NCBI GenBank assembly: GCA_965215035.1
Contig: OZ244040.1
Location: 1,364,001 to 1,428,000 of the forward strand
Source: Azophilus sp965215035
Lineage (GTDB): Bacteria > Pseudomonadota > Gammaproteobacteria > Pseudomonadales > Azotimanducaceae
Direction: 5' to 3'
DNA: 64,000 bases
The translations under genes were made by a program, and so were the position numbers. Shown piece after piece: positions 37,551-46,725 of this stretch (positions are counted from its first letter, which is position 1; every line of letters begins with the position of its first letter). The notes under the pieces are model-generated. The model saw only the letters and a list, made by a program, of their open reading frames with translations, was not told where the DNA came from and ran no database searches.

Positions 37551-37715
37551 ATGGAAAGGAACGGGATGCGAAGTGCCGTTGTGCGGCCTGCGGGCGGGTT
37601 GTTCCGCGGCGCTCTGGTGCCTTACCCCGAGGCAGGCCCTTGGGGAGAGAGGGGGCAACGAGCTGCGGGCGGGTTGTTCCACGGCGCGCCGTTACCTTGG
37701 CGGTTGACAGCATGA
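37551..37715 (+). CDS. possible 54-residue small ORF with internal repeat
   Basis: Not recognised. ATG 37551 directly follows a stop and its own stop overlaps the ATG of rplR as ATGA, the coupling style used elsewhere in this operon. The product would contain a 25-residue imperfect repeat (R.AGGLF.GA), from two 18-bp identical DNA segments (37588-37605, 37663-37680) 75 bp apart. It could equally be a noncoding expansion of the spacer that happens to be open. Confidence 0.3.
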   Translation: MERNGMRSAVVRPAGGLFRGALVPYPEAGPWGERGQRAAGGLFHGAPLPWRLTA

Positions 37716-38062
37716 ACAGGAAGAAGGCGGCAAGAAACCGGCGCGCTCGCCGGGCGCGCATGAAGATGCGCGAGTTGGGCGTTGAACGCCTTACGGTCAA
37801 CCGCACGCCGCGGCACATCTATGCCCAGGTGATATCGGCCGATGGCGCCAGGGTATTGGCGCAGGCATCGACCCTTGATGCGGACTTGCGGTCCGGTGCC
37901 ACGGGCAACGCCGGGGCCGCGGCCAAGGTCGGCGGATTGATTGCGGAGCGCGCCAGAACGGCGGGCATCGCGCGCGTTGCCTTTGATCGGTCTGGCTACA
38001 AGTATCACGGGCGCGTCAAGGCATTGGCCGAAGCCGCCCGGGCGGGGGGGTTGGAGTTCTAG
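37712..38062 (+). CDS. rplR: 50S ribosomal protein L18
   Basis: 5S rRNA-binding protein. 116 residues from ATG 37712 (E. coli 117). RRARRARMKMRELGVERLTVNRTPRHIYAQVI and the FDRSGYKYHGRVKALAEAAR end are conserved. The frame is open far upstream through the duplicated spacer, but family length fixes the start. One base before rpsE. Confidence 0.97.
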   Translation: MNRKKAARNRRARRARMKMRELGVERLTVNRTPRHIYAQVISADGARVLAQASTLDADLRSGATGNAGAAAKVGGLIAERARTAGIARVAFDRSGYKYHGRVKALAEAARAGGLEF

Positions 38063-38063
38063 C

Positions 38064-38567
38064 ATGGCGTACGCGGACGAAGTCAGGGAAGAAGGGCTGG
38101 TCGAAAAGCTCGTGCAGGTGAACCGGGTCGCCAAGGTTGTCAAGGGCGGCCGCATCTTTGGGTTCACCGCGCTTACCGTGGTCGGCGACGGCAAGGGTCG
38201 CGTGGGCTTTGGCCGCGGCAAGGCGCGGGAAGTACCGGTCGCTATTCAGAAGGCCATGGAGGCCGCCCGGCGCAATATGGTCGAAATCGAGTTGAACGGT
38301 TCGACGATCTGGTATCCGCTGAGCGAACGGCACGGTGCCTCGAAGGTCTACATGCAGCCAGCCTCTCCGGGCACCGGTGTGATTGCGGGCGGCACCATGC
38401 GCGCCGTCTTGGAAGCCGCCGGTGTGCACAATGTCCTAGCCAAGTGTTACGGCTCCACCAATCCCGTGAACGTCGTGCGTGCGACCTTCGCGGCCCTGAC
38501 GCGCATGCGGTCTCCTGACCTGATCGCCGAGAAACGCGGCAGGACGCTGGAGGAGATCGGGTTTTGA
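38064..38567 (+). CDS. rpsE: 30S ribosomal protein S5
   Basis: Fidelity and mRNA-channel protein. 167 residues from ATG 38064, E. coli length. VNRVAKVVKGGRIFGFTALTVVGDGKGRVG and the YGSTNPVNVVRAT segment are intact. Overlaps rpmD by four bases (TTGA). Confidence 0.98.
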   Translation: MAYADEVREEGLVEKLVQVNRVAKVVKGGRIFGFTALTVVGDGKGRVGFGRGKAREVPVAIQKAMEAARRNMVEIELNGSTIWYPLSERHGASKVYMQPASPGTGVIAGGTMRAVLEAAGVHNVLAKCYGSTNPVNVVRATFAALTRMRSPDLIAEKRGRTLEEIGF

Positions 38568-38740
38568 ACAAGATCAGGGTACAGCTTGTCAAAAGTACCG
38601 CGGGGCGTCTGAAGAAACACCAGGCGTGCGTTGCCGGTCTTGGGCTGCGCCGCATCGGGCACACGGTTGAAGTGGAAGACACGCCGTCGGTGCGCGGCAT
38701 GATCAATCGGGTGAGTTACATGGTTCGGGTGGTGGAGTGA
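38564..38740 (+). CDS. rpmD: 50S ribosomal protein L30
   Basis: 58 residues, E. coli 59. TTG 38564 overlaps the rpsE stop. NKIRVQLVKSTAGRLKKHQ and GLRRIGHTVEVEDTPSVRGMI mark the family, and the small size explains why it is easily missed. Confidence 0.97.
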   Translation: MNKIRVQLVKSTAGRLKKHQACVAGLGLRRIGHTVEVEDTPSVRGMINRVSYMVRVVE

Positions 38741-39180
38741 CGAAATTGCGGCTGAACGATCTGCATGGGGCGAGTGGCGCTAGGCGTGGCCGGCGGCGCG
38801 TCGGCCGGGGCGCTGGTTCGGGCTGGGGTAAAACCGCATCCCGAGGCCAGAAGGGGCAGAAGGCGCGCTCCGGCGGCGGCGTACGCCCGTGGTTCGAGGG
38901 CGGCCAGCTTCCCTTGCAAATGCGCATCCCCAAATTCGGCTTCCGGTCGCGGGTCGGCGCGGTCACCGCCGAGGTCCGGCTCGGCGAACTGGCCAAGGTG
39001 GACGGCAACCCAATTGACCTAGATGCGCTGAAGAGGGCCAACCTGGTGCGCCGCGACGCGCAACGGGCGCGCGTTATGTTGTCCGGTACCCTTGACCGGC
39101 CGGTGACGGTCAAGGGGCTGCACGTTACCCGCGGTGCCAGGGCGGCGATAGAAGCCGTCGGCGGCAGCGTGGAACTCTAG
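38737..39180 (+). CDS. rplO: 50S ribosomal protein L15
   Basis: 147 residues from GTG 38737, overlapping rpmD by four bases. The glycine/arginine-rich N-terminal half (RRGRRRVGRGAGSGWGKTASRGQKGQKARSGG) and FGFRSRVGA are typical. secY follows after 23 bp. Confidence 0.98.
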   Translation: MTKLRLNDLHGASGARRGRRRVGRGAGSGWGKTASRGQKGQKARSGGGVRPWFEGGQLPLQMRIPKFGFRSRVGAVTAEVRLGELAKVDGNPIDLDALKRANLVRRDAQRARVMLSGTLDRPVTVKGLHVTRGARAAIEAVGGSVEL

Positions 39181-39203
39181 GAAACAGGCGGGGCAGGCGA
39201 ACC

Positions 39204-40538
39204 ATGGCGATCGGCGGCCAGGCGCAACCACAACTCGGCGGCGTACAGGGGGGGCGGCTCACGGAGCTGCGCAACCGCCTGCTGTTCGTGTTGTTCGCGC
39301 TCTTGGTTTACCGCATCGGCACGCATATTCCGCTACCGGGAATCAATCCCGATCGCCTGCGCACCCTGTTCGAACAAAACCAGGGCGGCATTCTCGACCT
39401 GTTCAACATGTTCTCCGGGGGCGCCTTGGAGCGCATGAGCATCCTGGCGCTGGGCGTGATGCCCTACATCACCTCCAGCATCATCATGAACCTGATGAGC
39501 ATGATGTATCCAAGCCTCCAGCAGTTGCGCAAGGAGGGCGAATCCGGGCGCCGCAAGATCACCCAGTACACCCGTTATGGAACACTGCTCATTGCGCTGA
39601 TTCAGGGGATGTCCCTAGCGGTGACCCTGGCCAATCAGGGGTTGGCGTTCTCCACCGGCTTCACGTTCTTTTTTGTGGCCACGGTCACACTGGTCACCGG
39701 TGCTCTGTTCATGATGTGGCTTGGCGAGCAGATCACCGAACGGGGCGTGGGCAACGGTATCTCGCTCATCATCTTCTCGGGCATCGTCTCTGGATTTCCG
39801 AGCGCGATCGGCCAATCTTTTGAAGCGGCCTACCAGGGCCAAATCAATATCATCGCGCTTCTGGCCATTGCCATGCTGGCGGTGCTGGTCATCGGCTTTG
39901 TCGTATTCGTCGAGCGCGGCCAGCGGCGCATCACCGTGAACTACGCGAAGCGACAGCAGGGCCGGCGTATGTTCCAGGGGCAGACGAGCCATCTGCCGCT
40001 GAAGATCAACATGGCCGGAGTCATTCCCGCCATCTTCGCTTCCAGTCTGCTGTTGGCGCCGGCTTCCATGGCACAGTGGTTCGGCCAGGGCCCGGGCCTC
40101 GGCTGGCTGCAACAGGTGGCGCTGATCCTGTCCCCAGGTCAACCCCTCTACATACTGATGTTCGCCGGGGGAATCATTTTTTTCAGTTTTTTCTATACGG
40201 CGATTCAGTTCGACCCAAAGGACATGGCGGACAACCTGAAGCGTCAGGGGGCCTATGTGCCGGGAATTCGGCCCGGCCAGCAGACAGCCCGCTATATCGA
40301 CGACGTGGTGACGAGGCTAACCGTGTTTGGCTCCCTGTACGTGACGCTGGTGTGCCTGTTGCCGGAATTCATGGTGGTGGCCTTCAACATCACCTTTCAG
40401 CTCGGCGGCACGGCGTTACTGATTGTGGTGGTTGTGGCGATGGACTTCATGTCCCAGGTGCAAGCGCACCTGATGTCCAGCCAGTACGCCAAGCTTATGG
40501 AAAAATCGAATCTCAAGGGATACGGGCGGCGTCGCTAG
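39204..40538 (+). CDS. secY: protein translocase subunit SecY
   Basis: Channel subunit of SecYEG, partner of the SecE at 14570. 444 residues, E. coli 443, with ten hydrophobic helices. Landmarks: ELRNRLLFVLFALLVYRIGTHIPLPGIN at helix 1, the plug region, and FNITFQLGGTALLIVVVVAMD near the end. ATG 39204 follows CAGGCG, a modest site. Confidence 0.98.
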   Translation: MAIGGQAQPQLGGVQGGRLTELRNRLLFVLFALLVYRIGTHIPLPGINPDRLRTLFEQNQGGILDLFNMFSGGALERMSILALGVMPYITSSIIMNLMSMMYPSLQQLRKEGESGRRKITQYTRYGTLLIALIQGMSLAVTLANQGLAFSTGFTFFFVATVTLVTGALFMMWLGEQITERGVGNGISLIIFSGIVSGFPSAIGQSFEAAYQGQINIIALLAIAMLAVLVIGFVVFVERGQRRITVNYAKRQQGRRMFQGQTSHLPLKINMAGVIPAIFASSLLLAPASMAQWFGQGPGLGWLQQVALILSPGQPLYILMFAGGIIFFSFFYTAIQFDPKDMADNLKRQGAYVPGIRPGQQTARYIDDVVTRLTVFGSLYVTLVCLLPEFMVVAFNITFQLGGTALLIVVVVAMDFMSQVQAHLMSSQYAKLMEKSNLKGYGRRR

Positions 40539-40560
40539 GTGGCCCGAGGGAGCGAGGATT

Positions 40561-40677
40561 ATGAAAGTTCGCGCATCGGTTAAGAAAATCTGCCGCAACT
40601 GCAAAATCGTGCGCCGCAAGCGCGTGGTGCGGGTAATCTGCCGCGCGGAACCCCGGCACAAGCAGAGGCAGGGCTAG
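40561..40677 (+). CDS. rpmJ: 50S ribosomal protein L36 (zinc form)
   Basis: 38 residues, MKVRASVKKICRNCKIVRRK..., with C11, C14, C27 and H33 as the zinc ligands. ATG 40561 follows GCGAGG. Too short for most gene screens but exactly at its usual place after secY. Confidence 0.97.
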   Translation: MKVRASVKKICRNCKIVRRKRVVRVICRAEPRHKQRQG

Positions 40678-40781
40678 CGAGCGATGACTCGACTGAATAA
40701 CAGGTCGGTGCACGGCTGCGGGCTTGATGTGCCGGTGGTCCGTATGCCGCGATCAAGAGACTTAACAGGAGCAGCAACCCC

Positions 40782-41138
40782 ATGGCACGCATAGCCGGCG
40801 TCAACATCCCCGATAACAAGCATGCGGGCATTTCCCTGACCAGCATATTTGGCGTGGGGCGCACCACCGCGCTCCAGGTTTGCGCGGCGGCGGGCGTGAA
40901 TCCCGCCACCAGAATCCACGCCCTGTCCGAAGCGGACCTCGATGCCCTGCGCGCCGAGATTAACAAGCTGACGATCGAGGGCGACCTGCGGCGCGAGGTC
41001 AACATGAGCGTCAAGCGGCTGATGGACCTCGGCTGCTATCGCGGGCTCCGTCACCGGCGCGGGCTGCCGGTAAATGGCCAGCGTACTCGAACCAATGCGC
41101 GCACGCGCAAGGGGCCGCGTCGGCCCATTCGCAAGTAA
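40782..41138 (+). CDS. rpsM: 30S ribosomal protein S13
   Basis: First gene of the alpha group. 118 residues, E. coli length. MARIAGVNIPDNKHAGISLTSIFGVGRT and RGLRHRRGLPVNGQRTRTNARTRKG are canonical. ATG 40782 follows CAGGAG. Its 104-bp upstream gap is where S4 represses the alpha operon in E. coli; I did not model the pseudoknot. Confidence 0.98.
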   Translation: MARIAGVNIPDNKHAGISLTSIFGVGRTTALQVCAAAGVNPATRIHALSEADLDALRAEINKLTIEGDLRREVNMSVKRLMDLGCYRGLRHRRGLPVNGQRTRTNARTRKGPRRPIRK

Positions 41139-41154
41139 GACCGGACTAGGAGCA

Positions 41155-41529
41155 ATGGCGGAACGGAAAAAGACCAAACGAATCGTGACCGATGGCGTCG
41201 CCCACATTCACGCCTCGTTCAACAACACGATCATCACGATTTCGGACCGACAGGGCAACGCCCTTTGCTGGGCCACCTCCGGCGGGTCTGGGTTTCGCGG
41301 CTCCCGCAAGAGTACGCCCTTCGCGGCCCAGGTGGCGGCCGAGCGGGCCGGTACGGCGGCGCTGGAGTTCGGTATGAAGACGGTCAACGTCTTGGTTCGG
41401 GGCCCCGGGCCGGGCCGCGAATCGGCGGTGCGGGCGCTCAATGCCGCGGGGCTTAGGATTAACAGCATTTCCGATGTAACGCCGATTCCGCACAACGGCT
41501 GCCGGCCGCCCAAGCGCCGGCGCGTCTAG
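41155..41529 (+). CDS. rpsK: 30S ribosomal protein S11
   Basis: Platform protein. 124 residues from ATG 41155 after TAGGAG (E. coli 129). HIHASFNNTIITISDRQGNAL and NGCRPPKRRRV at the C-terminus are conserved. Confidence 0.98.
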   Translation: MAERKKTKRIVTDGVAHIHASFNNTIITISDRQGNALCWATSGGSGFRGSRKSTPFAAQVAAERAGTAALEFGMKTVNVLVRGPGPGRESAVRALNAAGLRINSISDVTPIPHNGCRPPKRRRV

Positions 41530-41549
41530 GCGCATTTAGAGAGAAGATC

Positions 41550-42170
41550 ATGGCTCGACATTTGGGACCGAAGCTCAAACTTTCACGCCGGGAAGGCACC
41601 GATCTGTTCCTGAAGAGTGGTGTGCGGCCAATCGAGAGCAAGTGCAAGATCGAACATCCGCCCGGTCAGCACCGGCCCCGTCGGGGCCGGGCTTCGGATT
41701 ATGCGGTGCAGCTTCGGGAAAAACAGAAGGTGCGGCGGCTATACAGCGTGTTGGAAAAGCAGTTCCGCAACTACTACAGGTTGGCGGATCGGCAGAAGGG
41801 GATCACGGGCGAAAATTTGCTGAGAATGCTCGAGTCCCGGCTAGACAACGTGGTGTACCGGATGGGCTTCGGTGCCACCCGCGCCGAGGCGCGGCAACTC
41901 GTCTCGCACAAGGCCATCGCGGTCAACGGCCAGCGCGTCAACATTCCCTCGTACCAGGTACGGCCCCAGGATGTGGTAGCGGTCACCGGCAAGGCCAAGG
42001 ATCAGCTCCGCGTTCAGGCGGCGCTGCAACTGGCCGCACAGCGAGCGCCCGTGGATTGGGTGAATGTTGACTCGGAGAAGAAAGAGGGCGAATTCCGACG
42101 CTTACCCGACCGCAGCGAGCTACCCCAGGAAATCAACGAAAATCTGATTGTGGAGCTTTATTCTAAGTAG
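41550..42170 (+). CDS. rpsD: 30S ribosomal protein S4
   Basis: Assembly initiator and alpha-operon repressor in E. coli. 206 residues, E. coli length. ARHLGPKLKLSRREGTDLFLKSG at the start, S4 RNA-binding domain LVSHKAIAVNGQRVNIPSYQV. Lacks a clear zinc finger. ATG 41550 follows GAGAGAAG. Confidence 0.98.
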   Translation: MARHLGPKLKLSRREGTDLFLKSGVRPIESKCKIEHPPGQHRPRRGRASDYAVQLREKQKVRRLYSVLEKQFRNYYRLADRQKGITGENLLRMLESRLDNVVYRMGFGATRAEARQLVSHKAIAVNGQRVNIPSYQVRPQDVVAVTGKAKDQLRVQAALQLAAQRAPVDWVNVDSEKKEGEFRRLPDRSELPQEINENLIVELYSK

Positions 42171-42230
42171 GCCCCACCGGAATGCCCGGCCGATGGCCGG
42201 TGACCACACTCCCGTTAGGAGAAGACGCAC

Positions 42231-43229
42231 ATGGTTCAGTCAGCGACTGAGTTTCTGACCCCTAGGCACATAGACATTCAGGAAATGGGCCCAACGCGCG
42301 CCAAGGTGACGCTGGAACCCCTTGAGCGTGGTTTTGGACATACGCTGGGCAATACCCTGCGCCGCATATTGCTGTCGTCCATGCCCGGCTGCGCGATCAC
42401 CGAAGTGCGCATCGACGGCGTATTGCACGAGTACAGCACCCTGGAGGGCGTACAGGAAGACGTAATCGACATCCTGCTGAATCTGAAGGGCATCGCCGTG
42501 GTTATGCACAACCTGGACGAAACCGTCATCAGGCTGTCCAAAGAGGGTGCGGGCCAGGTCACCGCCGGGGACTTTCAGCTCAATCAGGATGTGGAGATCG
42601 CCAATCCGGATCATCCCGTCTGTTCGTTGAACGACAACGGCAGTATCCGCTTGGAAGCGCGGGTGACCCGGGGCTGCGGCTACGTGCCGGTGGACAGCCT
42701 GGAAGAAGATGAGGAGGAATCGCGCCCCATCGGCGTGTTGCGGCTCGATGCCACCTACAGCCCGATTCGGCGTGTTGCCTACAGCGTGGACAGTGCGCGT
42801 GTCGAACAGCGCACGGACCTGGACAAGCTGATTCTGGATCTGGAGACCAATGGGACGATCGACCCGGAGGGGTGCATTCGCCGGGCGGCGACGATTCTGC
42901 AACAGCAACTGGCCGTGTTTGTCGATCTCAAGAGCCAGGGCGACCCGATTGCGGAAGAGCGCCGGGACGAGATCGACCCGATTCTGGTGCGGCCCGTGGA
43001 CGACCTGGAATTGACCGTGCGCTCGGCGAACTGCCTAAAGGCCGAGAGCATCTATTGCATTGGCGACCTGATTCAGCGCACCGAGGTGGAACTGTTGAAG
43101 ACACCGAACCTGGGCAAGAAGTCACTCACCGAAATCAAGGATGTGCTGGCCTCGCGTGGGCTGTCGCTCGGTATGCGCCTAGAGAACTGGCCGCCGGAGA
43201 CCATGCGTGGCGGCAACACGCTAGCCTGA
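42231..43229 (+). CDS. rpoA: DNA-directed RNA polymerase subunit alpha
   Basis: 332 residues, E. coli 329. The N-terminal dimerisation domain (LEPLERGFGHTLGNTLRRILLSSMPG, 30-55) and the C-terminal UP-element and activator domain (SANCLKAESIYCIGDLIQRTE...LGKKSLTEIKDVL) are joined by an acidic linker. ATG 42231 follows AGGAGAAG. rplQ follows after 10 bp. Confidence 0.99.
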   Translation: MVQSATEFLTPRHIDIQEMGPTRAKVTLEPLERGFGHTLGNTLRRILLSSMPGCAITEVRIDGVLHEYSTLEGVQEDVIDILLNLKGIAVVMHNLDETVIRLSKEGAGQVTAGDFQLNQDVEIANPDHPVCSLNDNGSIRLEARVTRGCGYVPVDSLEEDEEESRPIGVLRLDATYSPIRRVAYSVDSARVEQRTDLDKLILDLETNGTIDPEGCIRRAATILQQQLAVFVDLKSQGDPIAEERRDEIDPILVRPVDDLELTVRSANCLKAESIYCIGDLIQRTEVELLKTPNLGKKSLTEIKDVLASRGLSLGMRLENWPPETMRGGNTLA

Positions 43230-43239
43230 GGATCAGCCA

Positions 43240-43680
43240 ATGCGCCATCGCAAGAGTGGACGCCATCTGAACCGGACCAGTGCGCATCGGCAGGCGATGC
43301 TGCGCAACATGGCCGTGTCCCTGATCGAGCACGAGGCCATCAAGACCACCGTTGTCAAGGCCAAGGAACTGCGCCGGGTGGCGGAGCCACTCATTACGCT
43401 GGCCAAGGTGGACTCGCCCGCCAACCGCAGACTGGCGTTCGACCGCACCCGCAGCAAGGCCGCTGTCGGTAAGCTGTTCTCGGAACTTGGCCCGCGCTAC
43501 CAGGATCGCCCCGGGGGCTATATGCGGATTCTGAAGACTGGCTACCGCGTCGGCGATGCGGCGCCCATGGCGTTCGTCGAATTGGTAGATCGGGTGCTGC
43601 CGGAGAGCGAGGACGAAGAGGACTTCGAGGACGAGGACTTCGAGGAAGAGGAATCCGCAGTGGCGGGAGGCGACCGGTAG
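43240..43680 (+). CDS. rplQ: 50S ribosomal protein L17 with acidic tail
   Basis: Tunnel-exit rim protein. The first 120 residues match the family (MRHRKSGRHLNRTSAHRQAM, KTGYRVGDAAPMAFVEL). Residues 121-146 are an added tail, ESEDEEDFEDEDFEEEESAVA..., that the 127-residue E. coli protein lacks. The tail contains a repeated EDEDFEE-type unit in the DNA. Last gene of the alpha group, followed by a hairpin. Confidence 0.98.
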   Translation: MRHRKSGRHLNRTSAHRQAMLRNMAVSLIEHEAIKTTVVKAKELRRVAEPLITLAKVDSPANRRLAFDRTRSKAAVGKLFSELGPRYQDRPGGYMRILKTGYRVGDAAPMAFVELVDRVLPESEDEEDFEDEDFEEEESAVAGGDR

Positions 43681-43720
43681 CGGTCGGCCTTGTAGAACCG
43701 GCACCGGCGGGCCGACCGCT
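43679..43720. terminator. rplQ-uvrA convergent terminator hairpin
   Basis: Perfect 11-bp arms AGCGGTCGGCC (43679-43689) and its complement (43710-43720), loop 20 nt. The left arm begins at the rplQ stop. It lies between convergent genes; there is no T tract on either side, so strength is uncertain. Confidence 0.6.
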
Positions 43721-43746
43721 GCAACTCGGCGGGTGCGCCCGGAAAC

Positions 43747-46593
43747 TCAGGCGACCCGGCGTGGTTTTGCGTGGAGCGTGGGTTTGAGGAACCGGCCGGT
43801 ATGCGAGTGCGGGTTATCCGCGAGTTGTTCGGGTGTACCTAAGGCGACGACTTGGCCACCGCCGGCACCCCCCTCCGGCCCAAGATCGATGATCCAATCG
43901 GCGGTTTTGATGACATCGAGGTTGTGCTCGATTACCACCAGGGTGTTACCGTGGTCCCGCAGCCGGTGGAGCACATCGAGTAGCTGCGCGATGTCGTGGA
44001 AGTGCAGCCCCGTGGTGGGCTCGTCCAGGATGTAGAGGGTCTTGCCCGTATCGCGTTTGGAGAGTTCCCGGGACAGCTTCACCCGTTGCGCTTCGCCCCC
44101 GGAGAGCGTGGTCGCGCTCTGACCAAGCTTGATATACGAGAGCCCCACGTCCACCAGTGTCTGTAGTTTGCGTGACAGCACCGGCACCGCGTCGAAGAAG
44201 TCGCGGGCCTCTTCCACGGTCATATCCAGTACCTCGTGAATGTTCCTTTGCTTGTAGCGAACGTCAAGGGTTTCCCGGTTATAGCGCTTGCCCTTGCAGA
44301 CATCGCAGGGAACGTAGATGTCGGGTAGAAAGTGCATTTCCACCTTGAGCATCCCGTCTCCCCGGCAGGCTTCGCAGCGGCCGCCCTTGACGTTGAAGCT
44401 GAAGCGACCAGGCCGGTAGCCGCGGGCGCGGGCTTCCTTGGTTTGCGCGAATAACTCCCTGATGGGCGTGAACAGCCCGGTGTAGGTTGCGGGGTTGGAG
44501 CGCGGTGTGCGGCCGATGGGGCTCTGGTCGATGTCCACCACGCGGTCTAGGTAGGCAAGCCCTTCAATGCCTTGATGCGGCGCGGGTGTGAGCGTTGTTG
44601 CGCCGTTTAGGGTGCGCGCCGCCACCGGGTATAGGGTCTGGTTGATCAGCGTCGATTTGCCGGACCCGGAAACGCCCGTAACACAGGTGAGCAGCCCGCA
44701 GGGAACGTCCACGGTGATAGACTTAAGGTTGTTTCCCGTTGCGCCCTTCAGGCGCAGCTTGGCCTTCTTGTCCGGGGCGGTGCGGGTGTTGGGGACGGCT
44801 ATGGATTTGCGGCCGGACAGGTACTGGCCGGTGATGGATTGCTCTTCGTTCAGGATGCGGTCGAGGCTGCCGCTGGCCACGATTCTGCCGCCATGCACGC
44901 CGGCGCCGGGGCCGATGTCGATGATGTGGTCGGCGCTGCGAATGGCTTCCTCGTCGTGTTCCACCACCAACACGGTATTGCCCAGGTTCTTCAGATGGGT
45001 GAGCGTGTTGAGCAGGCGTGCGTTGTCGCGCTGGTGCAGCCCGATGGACGGTTCGTCGAGAATGTACATGACCCCGACCAGGCCGGCTCCGATCTGGCTG
45101 GCCAGCCGGATGCGCTGGGCTTCGCCGCCGGAGAGCGTTTCCGCGCTGCGGTCGAGGGTGAGGTAGTTGAGCCCCACGTCGACCAGGAAGCGGAGTCGGG
45201 CGCGAATTTCCTTGAGGATTTTTTCGGCGATTGCGCCCCGCTGGCCGGCGAGCTTCAGCCGGGTGAAGTGCGTTAGCGTCTGTTCAACGGAACAGCGGGT
45301 GACCTCGGGCAGTGTGGTGTTGTCGATGAAGACGTTGCGCGACTCCTCGCATAGCCGCGTGCCCTTGCACTCCGGGCAGGCGCGCACCCGCAGATACTTC
45401 TGTAGGTTGTCGCGCACCATGGATGAGTCGGTCTCGTGGTAGCGGCGTTCCATGTTCGGAATCACGCCTTCAAAGCGGTGCCGCCGGGTGATCACGTCGC
45501 CCCGGTCGTTGACGTAGCTGAAATCGATTCGCTCCCGGCCGCTGCCGTTTAGAATCGCCTCGCGATGCTTCCTCTGCAGCGAGCGGTACGGCGCATCCAC
45601 ATCAAAATCGTAGTGGTTCGCCAGCGACTTCAGCATATGGAAGTAGTAGACGTTTTTGCGGTCCCAGCCGCGAATGGCGCCGTCCGCCAGGGTCGTATCC
45701 GGGTCGCGGACGATCAGGTCCGGGTCGAAGAACTGCTTGACGCCCAGGCCGTCACACTCGCTGCACGCCCCGGCGGGGTTGTTGAATGAAAACTTACGGG
45801 GCTCCAGTTCGCCGACGCTGTAACCGCACAGCGGGCACGCGAAACGGGCGGAGAATATCAGTTCGTCGGCGTCCGGGGCGTCCATGTCCGTCACCTTGGC
45901 GATGCCGTCGGTGAGTTGCAGAGCGGTCTCGAACGATTCGGCCAGACGCTGCTGCATATTCTCGCGCACCCGCAGCCGGTCGACCACCACTTCGACCGTG
46001 TGCTTCCTGTTTTTGTCCAACTTCGGGGGATGGTCGAGATCGACCACCAGCCCATCGATGCGGGCGCGGATGAAACCGCCCGCCAGCAGTTCCTTAAAGA
46101 CATGCAGGTGCTCGCCCTTGCGCTCTACGACCACCGGCGCCAGAACCATAATGCGCTTGTTCTCCGGCAGGTTCAGCGCCAGGTCGACCATCTGGCTGAC
46201 GGTTTGGGCCGCCAGCGGCTCGCCGTGATGGGGGCAGCGTGGCTCGCCCACCCGGGCGTACAGGAGCCGCAGGTAGTCGTATATCTCGGTTATAGTGCCC
46301 ACCGTCGAGCGGGGGTTGTGCGAGGTCGATTTCTGCTCGATGGAGATGGCCGGGGACAGCCCTTCGATGTGGTCCACATCGGGCTTCTCCATCATCGACA
46401 GGAACTGCCGAGCGTAGGCGGAAAGCGACTCCACATAGCGCCGCTGGCCCTCGGCGTAGAGGGTGTCGAAGGCGAGAGAGGATTTGCCGGAACCAGACAG
46501 GCCAGTGATGACGATTAGCCGGTCGCGGGGTATCTCCAGGTCGATGTTGTCGAGGTTGTGCGTCCGCGCGCCGCGGACGGAAATGGTCTCCAA
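43747..46593 (-). CDS. uvrA: excinuclease ABC subunit A
   Basis: DNA-damage recognition ATPase of nucleotide-excision repair. 948 residues (E. coli 940). Two ABC modules: Walker A GLSGSGKSS near residue 32 and GVSGSGKST near 640, each with LSGGEAQR. Zinc modules CPLCGY...CSECDG and CEACRGDG...CDVCKG are present. ATG 46593 gives the conserved METISVRGARTHNLDNIDL. The rplQ-uvrA(-)-ssb neighbourhood is typical of proteobacteria. No LexA-type box was seen in the upstream 130 bp. Confidence 0.98.
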   Translation of the reverse strand: METISVRGARTHNLDNIDLEIPRDRLIVITGLSGSGKSSLAFDTLYAEGQRRYVESLSAYARQFLSMMEKPDVDHIEGLSPAISIEQKSTSHNPRSTVGTITEIYDYLRLLYARVGEPRCPHHGEPLAAQTVSQMVDLALNLPENKRIMVLAPVVVERKGEHLHVFKELLAGGFIRARIDGLVVDLDHPPKLDKNRKHTVEVVVDRLRVRENMQQRLAESFETALQLTDGIAKVTDMDAPDADELIFSARFACPLCGYSVGELEPRKFSFNNPAGACSECDGLGVKQFFDPDLIVRDPDTTLADGAIRGWDRKNVYYFHMLKSLANHYDFDVDAPYRSLQRKHREAILNGSGRERIDFSYVNDRGDVITRRHRFEGVIPNMERRYHETDSSMVRDNLQKYLRVRACPECKGTRLCEESRNVFIDNTTLPEVTRCSVEQTLTHFTRLKLAGQRGAIAEKILKEIRARLRFLVDVGLNYLTLDRSAETLSGGEAQRIRLASQIGAGLVGVMYILDEPSIGLHQRDNARLLNTLTHLKNLGNTVLVVEHDEEAIRSADHIIDIGPGAGVHGGRIVASGSLDRILNEEQSITGQYLSGRKSIAVPNTRTAPDKKAKLRLKGATGNNLKSITVDVPCGLLTCVTGVSGSGKSTLINQTLYPVAARTLNGATTLTPAPHQGIEGLAYLDRVVDIDQSPIGRTPRSNPATYTGLFTPIRELFAQTKEARARGYRPGRFSFNVKGGRCEACRGDGMLKVEMHFLPDIYVPCDVCKGKRYNRETLDVRYKQRNIHEVLDMTVEEARDFFDAVPVLSRKLQTLVDVGLSYIKLGQSATTLSGGEAQRVKLSRELSKRDTGKTLYILDEPTTGLHFHDIAQLLDVLHRLRDHGNTLVVIEHNLDVIKTADWIIDLGPEGGAGGGQVVALGTPEQLADNPHSHTGRFLKPTLHAKPRRVA

Positions 46594-46725
46594 GTGCCAA
46601 GTTCCCAGATGTGGCGGGTCAAACCGGGAAACGTAAACGCTTCACGCACCAAGGGCAACTTGTGGCTCGCTTTTTCAGTAATTCCCATTATGGCTTGCCG
46701 CCCCTTCACCACAGGCAGGGTAGTG

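Noticed and set aside
37409..37711. N-terminal extension of L18
   Set aside because: The frame is open because the duplicated spacer has no stop, but the conserved protein starts at 37712.
46515..46712. 65-residue minus-strand frame upstream of uvrA
   Set aside because: Overlaps the uvrA start in another frame and resembles no family.
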